From the NCBI RefSeq assembly GCF_009930815.1, contig NZ_CP022222.1:5746501-5810500 (forward strand): a stretch of DNA of 64,000 bases, written 5' to 3'. The position numbers and the translations under genes are program-made. The notes under the pieces are model-generated. The model had not been told where the DNA came from. It saw only the letters and a program-made list of their open reading frames with translations, and did no database searches. Source of the DNA: Bradyrhizobium sp. CCBAU 051011 (GTDB taxonomy: Bacteria; Pseudomonadota; Alphaproteobacteria; Rhizobiales; Xanthobacteraceae). Positions 9,417 through 17,897 of the stretch are shown one piece after another. The first letter of the stretch is position 1. Each line of letters opens with the position of its first letter.

Positions 9417-10238
9417 ATGGACTCTCGCCAACATGCACCGCTGCCGATCAATCCGGTCGGCGATCTCCTGCGCGGCTGGCGCAACCGCCGCGCCATGAGC
9501 CAGGCCGATCTCGCGTTCGAGGCCGGCATCTCGATCAAGCATCTGAGCTATGTCGAAACCGGCAAGGCCGCCGGCAGCCGCGATATCCTGCTGCAACTGG
9601 CGGCGGCGCTCGGTCTCTCCTTGCGCGATCGCAACGCGCTGCTCGAGGCCGGCGGCTTTGCGCGGCAATATGGCGAGCGCGATCTTTCCGCGCCTGAAGT
9701 CGCGGACGCGAAACGCGCCATCGATTTGCTGCTGCGGCGGCACGAGCCATTTCCGGCCATCGTCACCGACCGACGCTGGAACGTGATGCAGGCCAACCGC
9801 GCGGCGTCACGGCTGATGATGATGCTGCTGGGAGAAGAGCGGATGACACGGCCGCTCAACCACATGCGGATGTTTCTGGCGCCCGATGAGCTGCGTCCGT
9901 TTGTGGTGGATTGGCCGGATGTCGCAGCGGCCCTCTTGGCGCGCGCCCGTCATGAGGCGATGGCCGCGCCGCTCGATCTGGCACTGCAGTCGACCTGGCG
10001 CGAACTATTGAAGCTGCCTGATTTGCCGACGCCGCAGCTCAACGAAACCGATGCGCCGGGGCCGCTCTGCGAAGTGCGCCTGAAGAAGGACGACGTCAGC
10101 ATCGGGCTGATCGGCGCAGTGCTGACGCTAGGCACGCCTCAGGACGTCACGCTGCAGGAATTGCGTGTGGAGATGTTCATGCCGGCCGACGCCGCCTCCG
10201 AAGCGGCGCTCACCGCGTTCGCCGCTCAGGATGCCTGA
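9417..10238 (+). CDS. XRE-family regulator with MmyB-like ligand-binding domain (copy 2)
   Basis: This 273 aa product shares the whole architecture of its upstream neighbour. It has an N-terminal HTH (LLRGWRNRRAMSQADLAF, then ISIKHLSYVETGKA) and an MmyB-like C-terminal domain with DRRWNVMQANRAASR and TPQDVTLQELRVEMFMPAD. The pair looks like an old tandem duplication, since identity is clear in the motifs but low in between. Its 3' end overlaps the convergent thioesterase gene by 13 bases. Target genes are unknown; the adjoining thioesterase and FrnE-like genes are candidates by proximity only. Confidence 0.85.
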   Translation: MDSRQHAPLPINPVGDLLRGWRNRRAMSQADLAFEAGISIKHLSYVETGKAAGSRDILLQLAAALGLSLRDRNALLEAGGFARQYGERDLSAPEVADAKRAIDLLLRRHEPFPAIVTDRRWNVMQANRAASRLMMMLLGEERMTRPLNHMRMFLAPDELRPFVVDWPDVAAALLARARHEAMAAPLDLALQSTWRELLKLPDLPTPQLNETDAPGPLCEVRLKKDDVSIGLIGAVLTLGTPQDVTLQELRVEMFMPADAASEAALTAFAAQDA

Positions 10239-11020
10239 GCCTGCGCGGCACGCCGCTCGAAGGTCATGGCCTGCAGCACTTCGGCAAATGGGCCCTTGCG
10301 ATCGCTTAAGCTCGCCATGGTCAGCCCCGCACCGTCGGCGCCCGCACGGGTGCGCGAGCGAATCAGGATCCACTCGCCCTCCGGCGGGCGGAAGAAATAC
10401 AGGCTGATCTCGGGATTGATGAAGGTCCATTCGCGCATGTCGACGATCTGGCCGACGCCGCTGGCAAAATCCGCGGCCTGCACCGCCTGCAACAGCGGCG
10501 TGTTGGTCTCGCCTTCGACCATGGGCACGTCGAGCCGCATCCAGGCGGCTGCAGGGCCGGGCTTTTCCAGCGCCCCCTCGATCAACCGCACCGAGACGTT
10601 CTGGAAATAGCGGCTCCATTTCTGCGCAAAGGACGGCGGCTGCTTTCCGGTCTCCGGCGCGGCGTCACCCGCGTCCTTCGAGAATGGATCGGCCGGCGAC
10701 TCGCCGCCTTGCACCGTCAATAGCGCCGTGCAGCGGCCGATCTCGACGTCGCCGTCCAGTAGGCGCACCTGCATGGTCTTGGCCTTGCGGCCGTCGCGCA
10801 GCATCTCGGTCTCAAGGCCGAAGGCGCGCAGTCCGGCCGGCCGCCACAGATCGAAGGTGAGGCGGCGCACCGCAAAGCCGGAGGCTTTCGCCAGCCGCTC
10901 GACCTCGCGGGTCATCAGCGCGGTGGTCGCGCTGCCCTGCAGCATATCCGGCGACCACGGCCCGCCGGCATGTTCGGTGGCGCGAAACAGGGGGCCTTCC
11001 GGCTTGAAAATGGCAGTCAT
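10226..11020 (-). CDS. thioesterase family protein (TesB-like, double hot-dog)
   Basis: The product of 264 aa resembles the TesB-like acyl-CoA thioesterase family. Its N-terminal half contains GGPWSPDMLQGSATTALM and VRRLTFDLWRPA. The C-terminal half contains TFINPEISLYFFRPPEGEWI and ADGAGLTMASLSDRKG, as in the second hot-dog repeat. The expected reaction is hydrolysis of acyl-CoA to free acid and CoA in the cytoplasm; the substrate is unknown. The frame is open to 11110, but ATG 11020 is chosen because GGAGC lies just upstream and the family begins near here. It is divergent from the FrnE-like gene, with about 160 bases between. Confidence 0.75.
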   Translation of the reverse strand: MTAIFKPEGPLFRATEHAGGPWSPDMLQGSATTALMTREVERLAKASGFAVRRLTFDLWRPAGLRAFGLETEMLRDGRKAKTMQVRLLDGDVEIGRCTALLTVQGGESPADPFSKDAGDAAPETGKQPPSFAQKWSRYFQNVSVRLIEGALEKPGPAAAWMRLDVPMVEGETNTPLLQAVQAADFASGVGQIVDMREWTFINPEISLYFFRPPEGEWILIRSRTRAGADGAGLTMASLSDRKGPFAEVLQAMTFERRAAQAQAS

Positions 11021-11179
11021 TGCAGGGCTCCGGTCCAAATCGATCCGCGGAGTTCTAGAAAGGCCGGCCGGCTGCCACAATAACCGCGGAGGTGAAGTGA
11101 TACGAGACATGCTGATATCGCCCTTGTCTCGCTGTCCGATCTCATTACCTTCCGGGCATCATTTTGCGAGGACGCCCCG

Positions 11180-11845
11180 ATGAGCACCTTAAAGCCCCTG
11201 AAGATCGACATCGTCTCCGACGTGGTCTGCCCCTGGTGCTACATCGGCAAGCGCCGGATCGAGAACGCGCTGGCGCTGGTGCCGGATGTTCCGGTCGAAG
11301 TGCGCTGGCGGCCGTTCTTCCTCAATTCCTGGGTGCCGCGCGAGGGCATCAGCCGTGACGAATATCTCACCGCCAAATTCGGCTCGGTCGAAGCCTACAA
11401 GGGCATCGCCGGCCGCGTCGTGGCGGCCGCGGGCGAGGAGGGGCTGACCTATAGGCCGGAGCTCGTGAAGCGCCAGCCCAACACCATCGATTGCCACCGG
11501 CTGATCCATTGGGCGGAAGCGGAAGGCAAATCCGCCGAGATGAAGCAGCGCCTGATGGAATTGTATTTCCGCGACGGCGGCGATCTCACCGACGTGAACG
11601 TATTGGTGCAGGCGGCCGCCGATATCGGCCTCGATGCCGACAATGTCCGCAAGCGCCTTGCTACCGACGAGGACGTCGCGCTGATTTCCGGCCAGGCGCA
11701 GGAAGCGTCCGACAAGGGTATTTCGGGTGTTCCCACCTTCGTCTTCGCGCAGAAATACGCGGTGTCAGGCGCACAGCCCGCCGACCAGCTCGCCCGCGCG
11801 ATCCGTCAGGTGTCCGCCGAGGTCAACGCGCAGGCGGCGGAGTGA
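11180..11845 (+). CDS. DsbA-family oxidoreductase, FrnE-like
   Basis: The 221 aa protein has a thioredoxin-like fold with an inserted helical domain, as in FrnE and 2-hydroxychromene-2-carboxylate isomerases. The redox motif is CPWC (residues near 14-17, VVCPWCYIGKRRIENAL), and the conserved cis-proline loop is GVPTFVF near residue 177. The start at 11180 gives no signal peptide, so the protein is cytoplasmic, as usual for FrnE. The CPWC pair points to a disulfide oxidoreductase rather than the isomerase, which lacks the paired cysteines. It probably acts on thiols under oxidative stress. Confidence 0.85.
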   Translation: MSTLKPLKIDIVSDVVCPWCYIGKRRIENALALVPDVPVEVRWRPFFLNSWVPREGISRDEYLTAKFGSVEAYKGIAGRVVAAAGEEGLTYRPELVKRQPNTIDCHRLIHWAEAEGKSAEMKQRLMELYFRDGGDLTDVNVLVQAAADIGLDADNVRKRLATDEDVALISGQAQEASDKGISGVPTFVFAQKYAVSGAQPADQLARAIRQVSAEVNAQAAE

Positions 11846-11847
11846 CT

Positions 11848-11902
11848 TTCTTCTCCCTCGCCCCGCTCTTGCGGGGAGAGGGGCGGGGTGAGGGGCTTCT
11901 CT
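11848..11902. repeat. palindromic intergenic repeat (CCCCGC-type)
   Basis: CTCGCCCCGCTCTTGCGGGG is followed by GAGAGGGGCGGGGTGAGGGG, forming nested hairpins right after the FrnE-like stop codon. The same unit recurs at 61999-62125. It belongs to the palindromic repeats commonly seen between rhizobial genes and may also act as a transcript end. Confidence 0.65.
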
Positions 11903-11977
11903 CCGCAAACGCAGTGTAGCGGTTGACGACGTGCGTTGCCCCATGGAACTAGCAACAACAAGACTTGGGGAGACACC

Positions 11978-12616
11978 ATGATCTACGAACTGCGCACCTA
12001 CACCGTAAAGCCCGGCACGCTCGGTGACATGATCAAGGCCGCGAGCACGATATCGCGCGAGATCCGCAAGGACGATTACGGCAAGCTCGAAGGCTACTGG
12101 TCGACCGAGATCGGGCCGCTCAATCAGGTCCTGCACATGTGGAGCTACAACAGTTTTGACGAGCGCGCGCGGATGCGGGCCGAACTTGCAAAGAATTCGC
12201 GCTGGACCGGCGAGTATGTGCCGCTGATCCGCCCCTTGCTCGTACGTCAGGAGGTCCGCCTGATGAACGCGGTGAGGCCGCCGGTAGCGCCGGCCTCGAC
12301 GGGCAATGTCTACGAACTGCGTAATTACCGCGCCAAGGCGGCGGGCGGGCTCAAGCAATGGCTGGATGCGTTCACCGGCGTGCTGCCGGAGCGCGAGAAA
12401 TACTCAAAGATCGTTGGCCTCTGGACGACCGAAGCGGGTCAACCGAACGAGGCCTGCCATATCTGGGCCTATCCCAGCCTCAACGCCCGCGCAGAGGCGC
12501 GTGGCAATGCGATGAAGGATCCGGCGTGGCAGGAATTCCTGGGCAAGGGGCCGGGCTTCCTCGAGGAAATGCACTCGACCATCATGCTGCCGGCGCCGCA
12601 TTCGCCGTTGCAGTGA
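11978..12616 (+). CDS. NIPSNAP family protein with two tandem domains
   Basis: The protein of 212 aa contains two NIPSNAP (ferredoxin-like dimeric alpha/beta barrel) units. The first begins MIYELRTYTVKPGTLGDMI and includes HMWSYNSFDERARMR. The second begins VYELRNYRAKAAGGLKQWL and includes HIWAYPSLNARAEAR. The function of bacterial NIPSNAP proteins is not settled. ATG 11978 is chosen because GGGGAG lies just upstream and translation starts directly at the first domain. The gene lies between two palindromic repeats. Confidence 0.85.
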   Translation: MIYELRTYTVKPGTLGDMIKAASTISREIRKDDYGKLEGYWSTEIGPLNQVLHMWSYNSFDERARMRAELAKNSRWTGEYVPLIRPLLVRQEVRLMNAVRPPVAPASTGNVYELRNYRAKAAGGLKQWLDAFTGVLPEREKYSKIVGLWTTEAGQPNEACHIWAYPSLNARAEARGNAMKDPAWQEFLGKGPGFLEEMHSTIMLPAPHSPLQ

Positions 12617-12619
12617 GGT

Positions 12620-12776
12620 TTCCCGTAGCCCGGATGAAGCCAACGGGTCGCGCGAATGCGCGCCCGATGACAGGCTCCGCGCAATCCGGGATTCTCGCAT
12701 CTTGCTGCACCGGCCCCGGGTTACGCTTCGCTTCACCCGGGCTACGGCTTACGCTTCGCTTCACCTAGGCTACGGC
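12620..12776. repeat. long palindromic repeat
   Basis: GTAGCCCGGATGAAGC near 12626 is mirrored by CGCTTCACCCGGGCTAC near 12746, with a tract GCGCGAATGCGCGCCCGA between. The tract recurs almost exactly at 44657-44680. A short direct duplication of GGCTTACGCTTCGCTTCACC follows. The unit separates two convergent genes. Confidence 0.6.
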
Positions 12777-13721
12777 TTACGCGCCCTTCAAATAATAATT
12801 CGCCCGTTTCCCGAGCGCGATCCGCCGCAGCACGCGGCGCATCGCCATCGAGGCGCGCAGCGGCTTGATCGCCGTCGTCACCGTGCGATAGAACGCGAGC
12901 TTCAGCGCATCGAGCGCGGGCTGCTTGCCGGGTGGCTGCTGCGGCAGGCCGATGCCGCGCAGCATTGAATTGAAGAAGTGCAGATCGTTCATCCGCCGCA
13001 CCTCGCGCGTCTTCCAGGTGATCGCCATCGAGATCGAAAACGAACCGGCCGTGCGTACCCAGTGCGGCCATTGATAGGGCACATAGCAGCCGTCGCCGGC
13101 GAACAGGTGGAACTCCGTGCCCCGCAACGCAATGCTCTCGTCGTATTTCAGGTTGCGATGCTTGGTCATCGAGCGCTCAATCTCGTCGTCGGAGACGATC
13201 GAGCGGTCGCTATTGTCGAAGATCGTGAAGAATTTTTCGCCGTGGATGTGCACGAAGAAATTGTCTTCGCTGTCGAGATGGAACGGCGTGGTCGAGTTCG
13301 GCGAGGACACGAACAGGAAACCCTCGACCTGTTCGAAACCGGCGTCGCCTAAGCTGTTGAAGCCGCGGGCGCGGGCGACCGACAGCAGCGTGTCCTCCAG
13401 CAACGCCCGATATTCCGGCGAGTTCTCCACGCGCTTGAGCACCATCCAGGCGCCGGCGGTCTCGATGCTTTTCACGACTTCGACGGGGTCGAGGTCGACG
13501 GCGGGGATCGCATCCGGATCCTGGCTGATCGCGACCTTGCCGGAATTATATTCGATCAGGTCGCGCGGCAGTTCGGAGGCCAGTTGCGCGATGCGCGGCA
13601 GCGTCAGCAGCGGATGGCCGGCGAGCTTGTGACGGATCGCAAACGGTTTCAGCGGAAAGTCGCGGCGGAGCGCGTCGTGATCGGCCGTAATGACAGGCGC
13701 GATGGCGGTGAGGGTATTCAT
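12777..13721 (-). CDS. cupin-like (JmjC-type) domain protein
   Basis: The 314 aa protein carries a cupin-like core with the iron-binding pattern of JmjC oxygenases. HLD occurs in TTPFHLDSEDNFFVHIHG, and a third histidine lies in PYQWPHWVRTAG about 80 residues later. These could bind Fe(II) with 2-oxoglutarate, so a hydroxylase role is possible but unproven. The gene overlaps the upstream GNAT gene by four bases (ATGA-type), so the two are translationally coupled. The C-terminal 60 residues are basic. There is no signal peptide, so it acts in the cytoplasm. Confidence 0.7.
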   Translation of the reverse strand: MNTLTAIAPVITADHDALRRDFPLKPFAIRHKLAGHPLLTLPRIAQLASELPRDLIEYNSGKVAISQDPDAIPAVDLDPVEVVKSIETAGAWMVLKRVENSPEYRALLEDTLLSVARARGFNSLGDAGFEQVEGFLFVSSPNSTTPFHLDSEDNFFVHIHGEKFFTIFDNSDRSIVSDDEIERSMTKHRNLKYDESIALRGTEFHLFAGDGCYVPYQWPHWVRTAGSFSISMAITWKTREVRRMNDLHFFNSMLRGIGLPQQPPGKQPALDALKLAFYRTVTTAIKPLRASMAMRRVLRRIALGKRANYYLKGA

Positions 13722-14917
13722 GCGGATCGCTCCTGCCGTTTTCTGATCAAATGAACCATCCGGCGCGCCGGCTTGCGGATCGCGTCGCGCAATGCCAGGG
13801 CGGCGCGGATCAGCGCGACTACGGGATCGTTCCGCCGCAGCGGGATCAGGACGTCGCCGATCGCAAGGCGTCCGCGCCAGATCGGGTTGATCATGGGATG
13901 ATCGGGACTGGCGGTGGAATCCACCGTGGCAATGGCCGGATCGGCGCAGAGATGCTGCGTCAGTTCCAGCGTCAATTGCACGCCCGGCGAAAACTTCGCA
14001 AAGCGCTCGTCAACGCCGAGCTTGAAGTAGAAGGCACGGTCCTGGTGGCGCAGCACGATCGCGGCCGCCACCGGCGTTTCGCCGGCGCGCAGGGTGACGA
14101 TCTCGCATTGGCCGGTCTCGGCCAGCGCCGACGTGGCGCGGCGGATGAAGGTGGCGTCGCCGTCGTCCTGGCTGAGCGCGGTGCCGCGCTGGCCTTTCCA
14201 GCCGCTCGCCTCCAGCACCAAAAATGTTTCGATGGCGGCGGTGACCTCGGTTGGCGTCCGCGCCACGTCGAATTGGATGGCACCGTGTTCAGCGAGGCGG
14301 TTGCGCTGGCGGCGCAGTTCTTTCAACTTCTTCGCGCCAAGCGCCTCGCGCAGCAGCGCATCGACATCACCGGTGGCGTCGAGGCAGGCGCGGACATGTG
14401 ATTGCAGCACCAGCGGCTGCATGCCGCCGCGATGCAGGACGTCGGCAAAGGCCTTCATGGCTGCGCCATCGAGCGAGGTGGCGCGGAGGATCAACGCACG
14501 CGCGCCGGCACGCCGAGCCCGCCGCAAGATGCCCGCTACCGCTTCCTCCGCCATATCAGCGTCGAGCAGCGGCGTGGAAAGCGTGCCGTAGGGATCGGCG
14601 CTGACCAAAGCGGGCAAAGGAATTCTGTAGGCGCGCCACATCGAAATCACGGGCACGAGGCCGATCAGGGTGGATGCATCGCGCCACGCGCCGAGCGCGG
14701 TGGCATTGCCACGTCCCTGTGCAGAAGCGTTCACCGCCAATTCCCAATCGGGCAGGTAATAGCCGTTCGGCTCCGCGGCGCGCGTCGAGAGCGCGTGCCA
14801 CTGGCGCGCGGAAATACCCGCAAGCGGCGTCAGCACCCCGCCGGAGACCGGCGTGCGGGTGTCTGCGTCCTTGCCCGATGCGCGGCGCACCGTCGATGTA
14901 TCGGCAATATCGGCCAC
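13718..14917 (-). CDS. GNAT-family acyltransferase (FemAB/BioF2-like)
   Basis: The 399 aa protein has the two-domain layout of the GNAT fold proteins annotated as acetyltransferase 6. The C-terminal half contains ASGWKGQRGTAL, TLRAGETPVAAAIVL and KFSPGVQLTLEL, typical of the acyl-CoA-binding half. Relatives often serve in exopolysaccharide or cell-envelope modification. Translation begins at GTG 14917. It is the first gene of a two-gene operon with the cupin-like protein. The joint substrate is unknown; the fixed pairing suggests sequential modification of one molecule. Confidence 0.7.
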   Translation of the reverse strand: MADIADTSTVRRASGKDADTRTPVSGGVLTPLAGISARQWHALSTRAAEPNGYYLPDWELAVNASAQGRGNATALGAWRDASTLIGLVPVISMWRAYRIPLPALVSADPYGTLSTPLLDADMAEEAVAGILRRARRAGARALILRATSLDGAAMKAFADVLHRGGMQPLVLQSHVRACLDATGDVDALLREALGAKKLKELRRQRNRLAEHGAIQFDVARTPTEVTAAIETFLVLEASGWKGQRGTALSQDDGDATFIRRATSALAETGQCEIVTLRAGETPVAAAIVLRHQDRAFYFKLGVDERFAKFSPGVQLTLELTQHLCADPAIATVDSTASPDHPMINPIWRGRLAIGDVLIPLRRNDPVVALIRAALALRDAIRKPARRMVHLIRKRQERSA

Positions 14918-15093
14918 TTTCCCCGAATCCCCGTTCGCGACTTATGCGGCCAGCGACGTCCGGAGGACACCGCGTGGTCATCGCGTTCACGAGGCAAGGC
15001 TAGTGGAAAGAGGTGGAAAATCGCGTTGTGGCGAGGGTCGGATTTGAGCGGTCGCGTTAACGGATCGTTCAGCCTGAGCAGGCCGCTCAGCCG

Positions 15094-17817
15094 CTACGCC
15101 ACCTCGGCGGCGGGAGCGGTGAGGAATTTGGCTTCAAAATCGCGGGCCGGCATCGGCTTGCCAAAGCAATAGCCCTGTCCTTCTTCGCAGCCCATCTTGA
15201 CCAAGAAGTCGGCCGTGCCGCGGTCCTCGATGCCTTCGGCGATGATGGACAGGCCGAGCTGCTTGCTCAGCCCGATCGTCGAGCTGACGATCGCCGCGTC
15301 GTCGGGATTGGTCAGCAAGCCCAAGACGAAGGAGCGGTCGATCTTCAGCCCGTCGAGAGGGAATTTTTTCAGATAGCTCAAGCTGGCAAAGCCGGTGCCG
15401 AAATCGTCGAAGACGAGGCGAACGCCAAGCTCCTGAATCTCGAGGAACGTATTCAGCGCCTCCTGCTCGTCGTGGAGCAGGATGTCTTCGGTGACCTCGA
15501 GCTCCAGGCTGGTCGGACTTAAGCCGGTGCTGGCAAGCACCTGCGCGACCGAGATGGCGAGGCCGCCAGACTCCAGTTGGGACGGTGAAAGATTGACGCC
15601 GATGCGGAGCTTGTGTCCCGCGCGTTCCCAGGCGGCGCCCTTGGCGCAGGCGGTTTGAAGAACCCAGTCGGCGATCCGCTCGGAAATCGGCGAGGTATTG
15701 ACGACCGGCATGAATTCCGCCGGAGAAACCAGGCCCCGCTCAGGATGGCGCCAGCGGATCAGGGCTTCGGCGCCGATCAGGCGGCCGTCGGCCAGATGCA
15801 GTTGCGGTTGGTAGAACAACTCGAACTCATTGCGTTCCGCGGCCAGCGCCAGCTCCGCCTCCAGCGTCAGGCGCTTCTCCAGTTCGCGGCGGATCGAATC
15901 TTCGAACAGCACATAGCCGCCGCGGTTGGTGGCCTTGGCGCGACTCAGCGCCAGATGCGCGTTGCTGAGGAGCTCGTCCGCCGTTCGTCCATCGGCCGGG
16001 CAAACGGCGGCGCCGATGCTGACCTTGACGCGGAGGTGGCGGTTTCCGGCCAGCAGCGGCGCGTCGAAGCTGTCGCCGATCTGTTCCGCAAAGCGGTTGA
16101 GGTTTTCTGCGATGTCGCTCGTCGGAACTGCGATGGCGAATTCGTCCCCGCTCAAACGAGCGACCTGACCCGCCGACGGAACAGCCGCGGTCAGTCGCTG
16201 CGAAATGGCGCGAAGCACGAGATCGCCACAGGTGGTGCCGAGCATGTTGTTGATCTGCTGGAAGCCGTCGATGCCGATCACCAGCAGGGCCACCTTGCCG
16301 CCGTTTGCCTCGGTCGCGGAAATTTTCGCGTCGAGTTGGGCGTGAAGGGTGTTTCGGTTGATGAGCCCTGTCAGCGTGTCGTGCTCCGCCAGATACTTGA
16401 TCCTCTCGGCTTCGCGCTTGCGTACCGAGATGTCGCGCAGGATAGCCCCGAATTGAAACCCGTCGGCGCCTTGCCAGCCGGAGAAGGAGGCCTCCACCGG
16501 AAACACCTCGCCATTGCTGCGGCGCCCGTCGAACTCGACCACCGATCCGGCAGCCAGATGGGCTGCGTCCTCGATCGAAAAGGAAGAAGTGGGGAGGGCT
16601 TCGTCGCGGGCGCAGATTTCGTCGAAGGGGCGGCCGATCATTTCCTCCGGCCTGTAGCCGAAGATCGCCGTCGCGCCCGGATTCCAGACCGTAATCATGT
16701 AACGGGAATCCGTGCAGATCAGGCCGTCGCCAAGCGACATCGCCACGCGCTGGAAGCGGCTCTCCGCGACCCTGCCGAGCAGATCGCGGATGTCGATTTC
16801 GTCGAGCGCGATGGCCGCGACATAGACGACGATGGCGATATGAAACAGCGACGTGTCGAAAATGAGCGGGAAGGCCGCCTGCAGGGCAAAGGCCCCGGCC
16901 TCGAGGGCGACCGCCGTTGCGCCGAGCATCGCTACGCGCTTGCGGGCGGAAAGGCGGCGCCATGAGAACAGCATGATCAAGGCAAGGACAGCGAGGCCGG
17001 TCAGCGTGACGACGTGCGAAGTCCATTGCAGCGCGCGGTTCTGCAGCAGCGATTCCGCCGCCAGGGTCTGCAGCACGGGGCCGGACAGGATCACGCCATT
17101 CGGGACACTGAAGCGATCACCAAGTTCGAGTGCCGTGCCGCCGACGATGACCTTCTTGCCCTGAAGCTTTTGCAAGGTCGCCGGGTCGCCGCGCAGGACG
17201 TCGACAAAGGATACTTTGGGAATGCCGGCCGTTCGGATGCTGTAGTCGATCAGGAATGGCGTTCGCTTTTCGCCGTATTGGCCGGAGAGGACGGAAGCCA
17301 TCGAGGGCACGAATTTGCCATCCAGCTTCTCGCCGAACGGATAGCGGCGGACGAGGCCGTCGGGGCCGACCTCGACATTGACGAGCGCGGGCCAGGAATG
17401 CTCGGCGAACTGCTGCAACGGGCGATTGATGTGAAGCGTCGTCCTGTCGGTGCGCGGCTGCTGGAAGGAGGGCAGCACGATCGATCCGCCAGCAGCCTGC
17501 AGGGCTTCGGCAAAGTTTCGGTCCGACGCGGCGTCGGAAGGCGTGGAGAAATCGACATCGAGCGCGATGTCCTGGACGTCCGCCTTCTGAAGCTGCCGGA
17601 TCAGTTCGGCGTGGAACAGGCGCGGCCACGGCCAGACGCCGATCCTTTCAATCGACGATGCGTCGATCGCGATCACCACGATGTCGCCGCTGGCCTGGCG
17701 CGACTGCCACGCGAATCGCAGGTCGGCCAGTACATTGCGAAGCGAGCTATGCCAGTCGCCCGCCAGGACGATCGCCAACGCGATCATCACGAAAAGATGC
17801 GACCGATACTGTTTCAC
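15094..17817 (-). CDS. CHASE2-PAS-GGDEF-EAL signalling protein (c-di-GMP)
   Basis: The 907 aa membrane protein has, in order, an N-terminal anchor, a periplasmic CHASE2 domain (residues about 25-280, with DIVVIAIDASSIERIGVWPW), several membrane helices (about 290-345), and a PAS domain (about 355-470). A GGDEF-type domain with the variant LSGDEF follows, and then an EAL domain (EALIRWRHPERGLVSPAEF, DDFGTGFASLSYL, LKIDRSFV). The EAL signature and DDFGTG loop are intact, so c-di-GMP phosphodiesterase activity is likely; SGDEF may still be active as a cyclase. The start is GTG 17817. It lies 80 bases downstream of the FecR-like gene and is probably cotranscribed, so the CHASE2 sensor may respond to envelope events. 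Confidence 0.9.
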   Translation of the reverse strand: MKQYRSHLFVMIALAIVLAGDWHSSLRNVLADLRFAWQSRQASGDIVVIAIDASSIERIGVWPWPRLFHAELIRQLQKADVQDIALDVDFSTPSDAASDRNFAEALQAAGGSIVLPSFQQPRTDRTTLHINRPLQQFAEHSWPALVNVEVGPDGLVRRYPFGEKLDGKFVPSMASVLSGQYGEKRTPFLIDYSIRTAGIPKVSFVDVLRGDPATLQKLQGKKVIVGGTALELGDRFSVPNGVILSGPVLQTLAAESLLQNRALQWTSHVVTLTGLAVLALIMLFSWRRLSARKRVAMLGATAVALEAGAFALQAAFPLIFDTSLFHIAIVVYVAAIALDEIDIRDLLGRVAESRFQRVAMSLGDGLICTDSRYMITVWNPGATAIFGYRPEEMIGRPFDEICARDEALPTSSFSIEDAAHLAAGSVVEFDGRRSNGEVFPVEASFSGWQGADGFQFGAILRDISVRKREAERIKYLAEHDTLTGLINRNTLHAQLDAKISATEANGGKVALLVIGIDGFQQINNMLGTTCGDLVLRAISQRLTAAVPSAGQVARLSGDEFAIAVPTSDIAENLNRFAEQIGDSFDAPLLAGNRHLRVKVSIGAAVCPADGRTADELLSNAHLALSRAKATNRGGYVLFEDSIRRELEKRLTLEAELALAAERNEFELFYQPQLHLADGRLIGAEALIRWRHPERGLVSPAEFMPVVNTSPISERIADWVLQTACAKGAAWERAGHKLRIGVNLSPSQLESGGLAISVAQVLASTGLSPTSLELEVTEDILLHDEQEALNTFLEIQELGVRLVFDDFGTGFASLSYLKKFPLDGLKIDRSFVLGLLTNPDDAAIVSSTIGLSKQLGLSIIAEGIEDRGTADFLVKMGCEEGQGYCFGKPMPARDFEAKFLTAPAAEVA

Positions 17818-17897
17818 GTGGTCACCATTCTGGTGGTCGAATGCGGCGTCGTTGGGCTTGTGGCTTTTAGCTCGTGCTACGCGCGTGGCTCACCGGT

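Noticed and set aside
15613..17026. Long ORFs inside the CHASE2-EAL gene on both strands
   Set aside because: Arg- and Ala-rich translations without domains; the minus-strand EAL frame explains the DNA.
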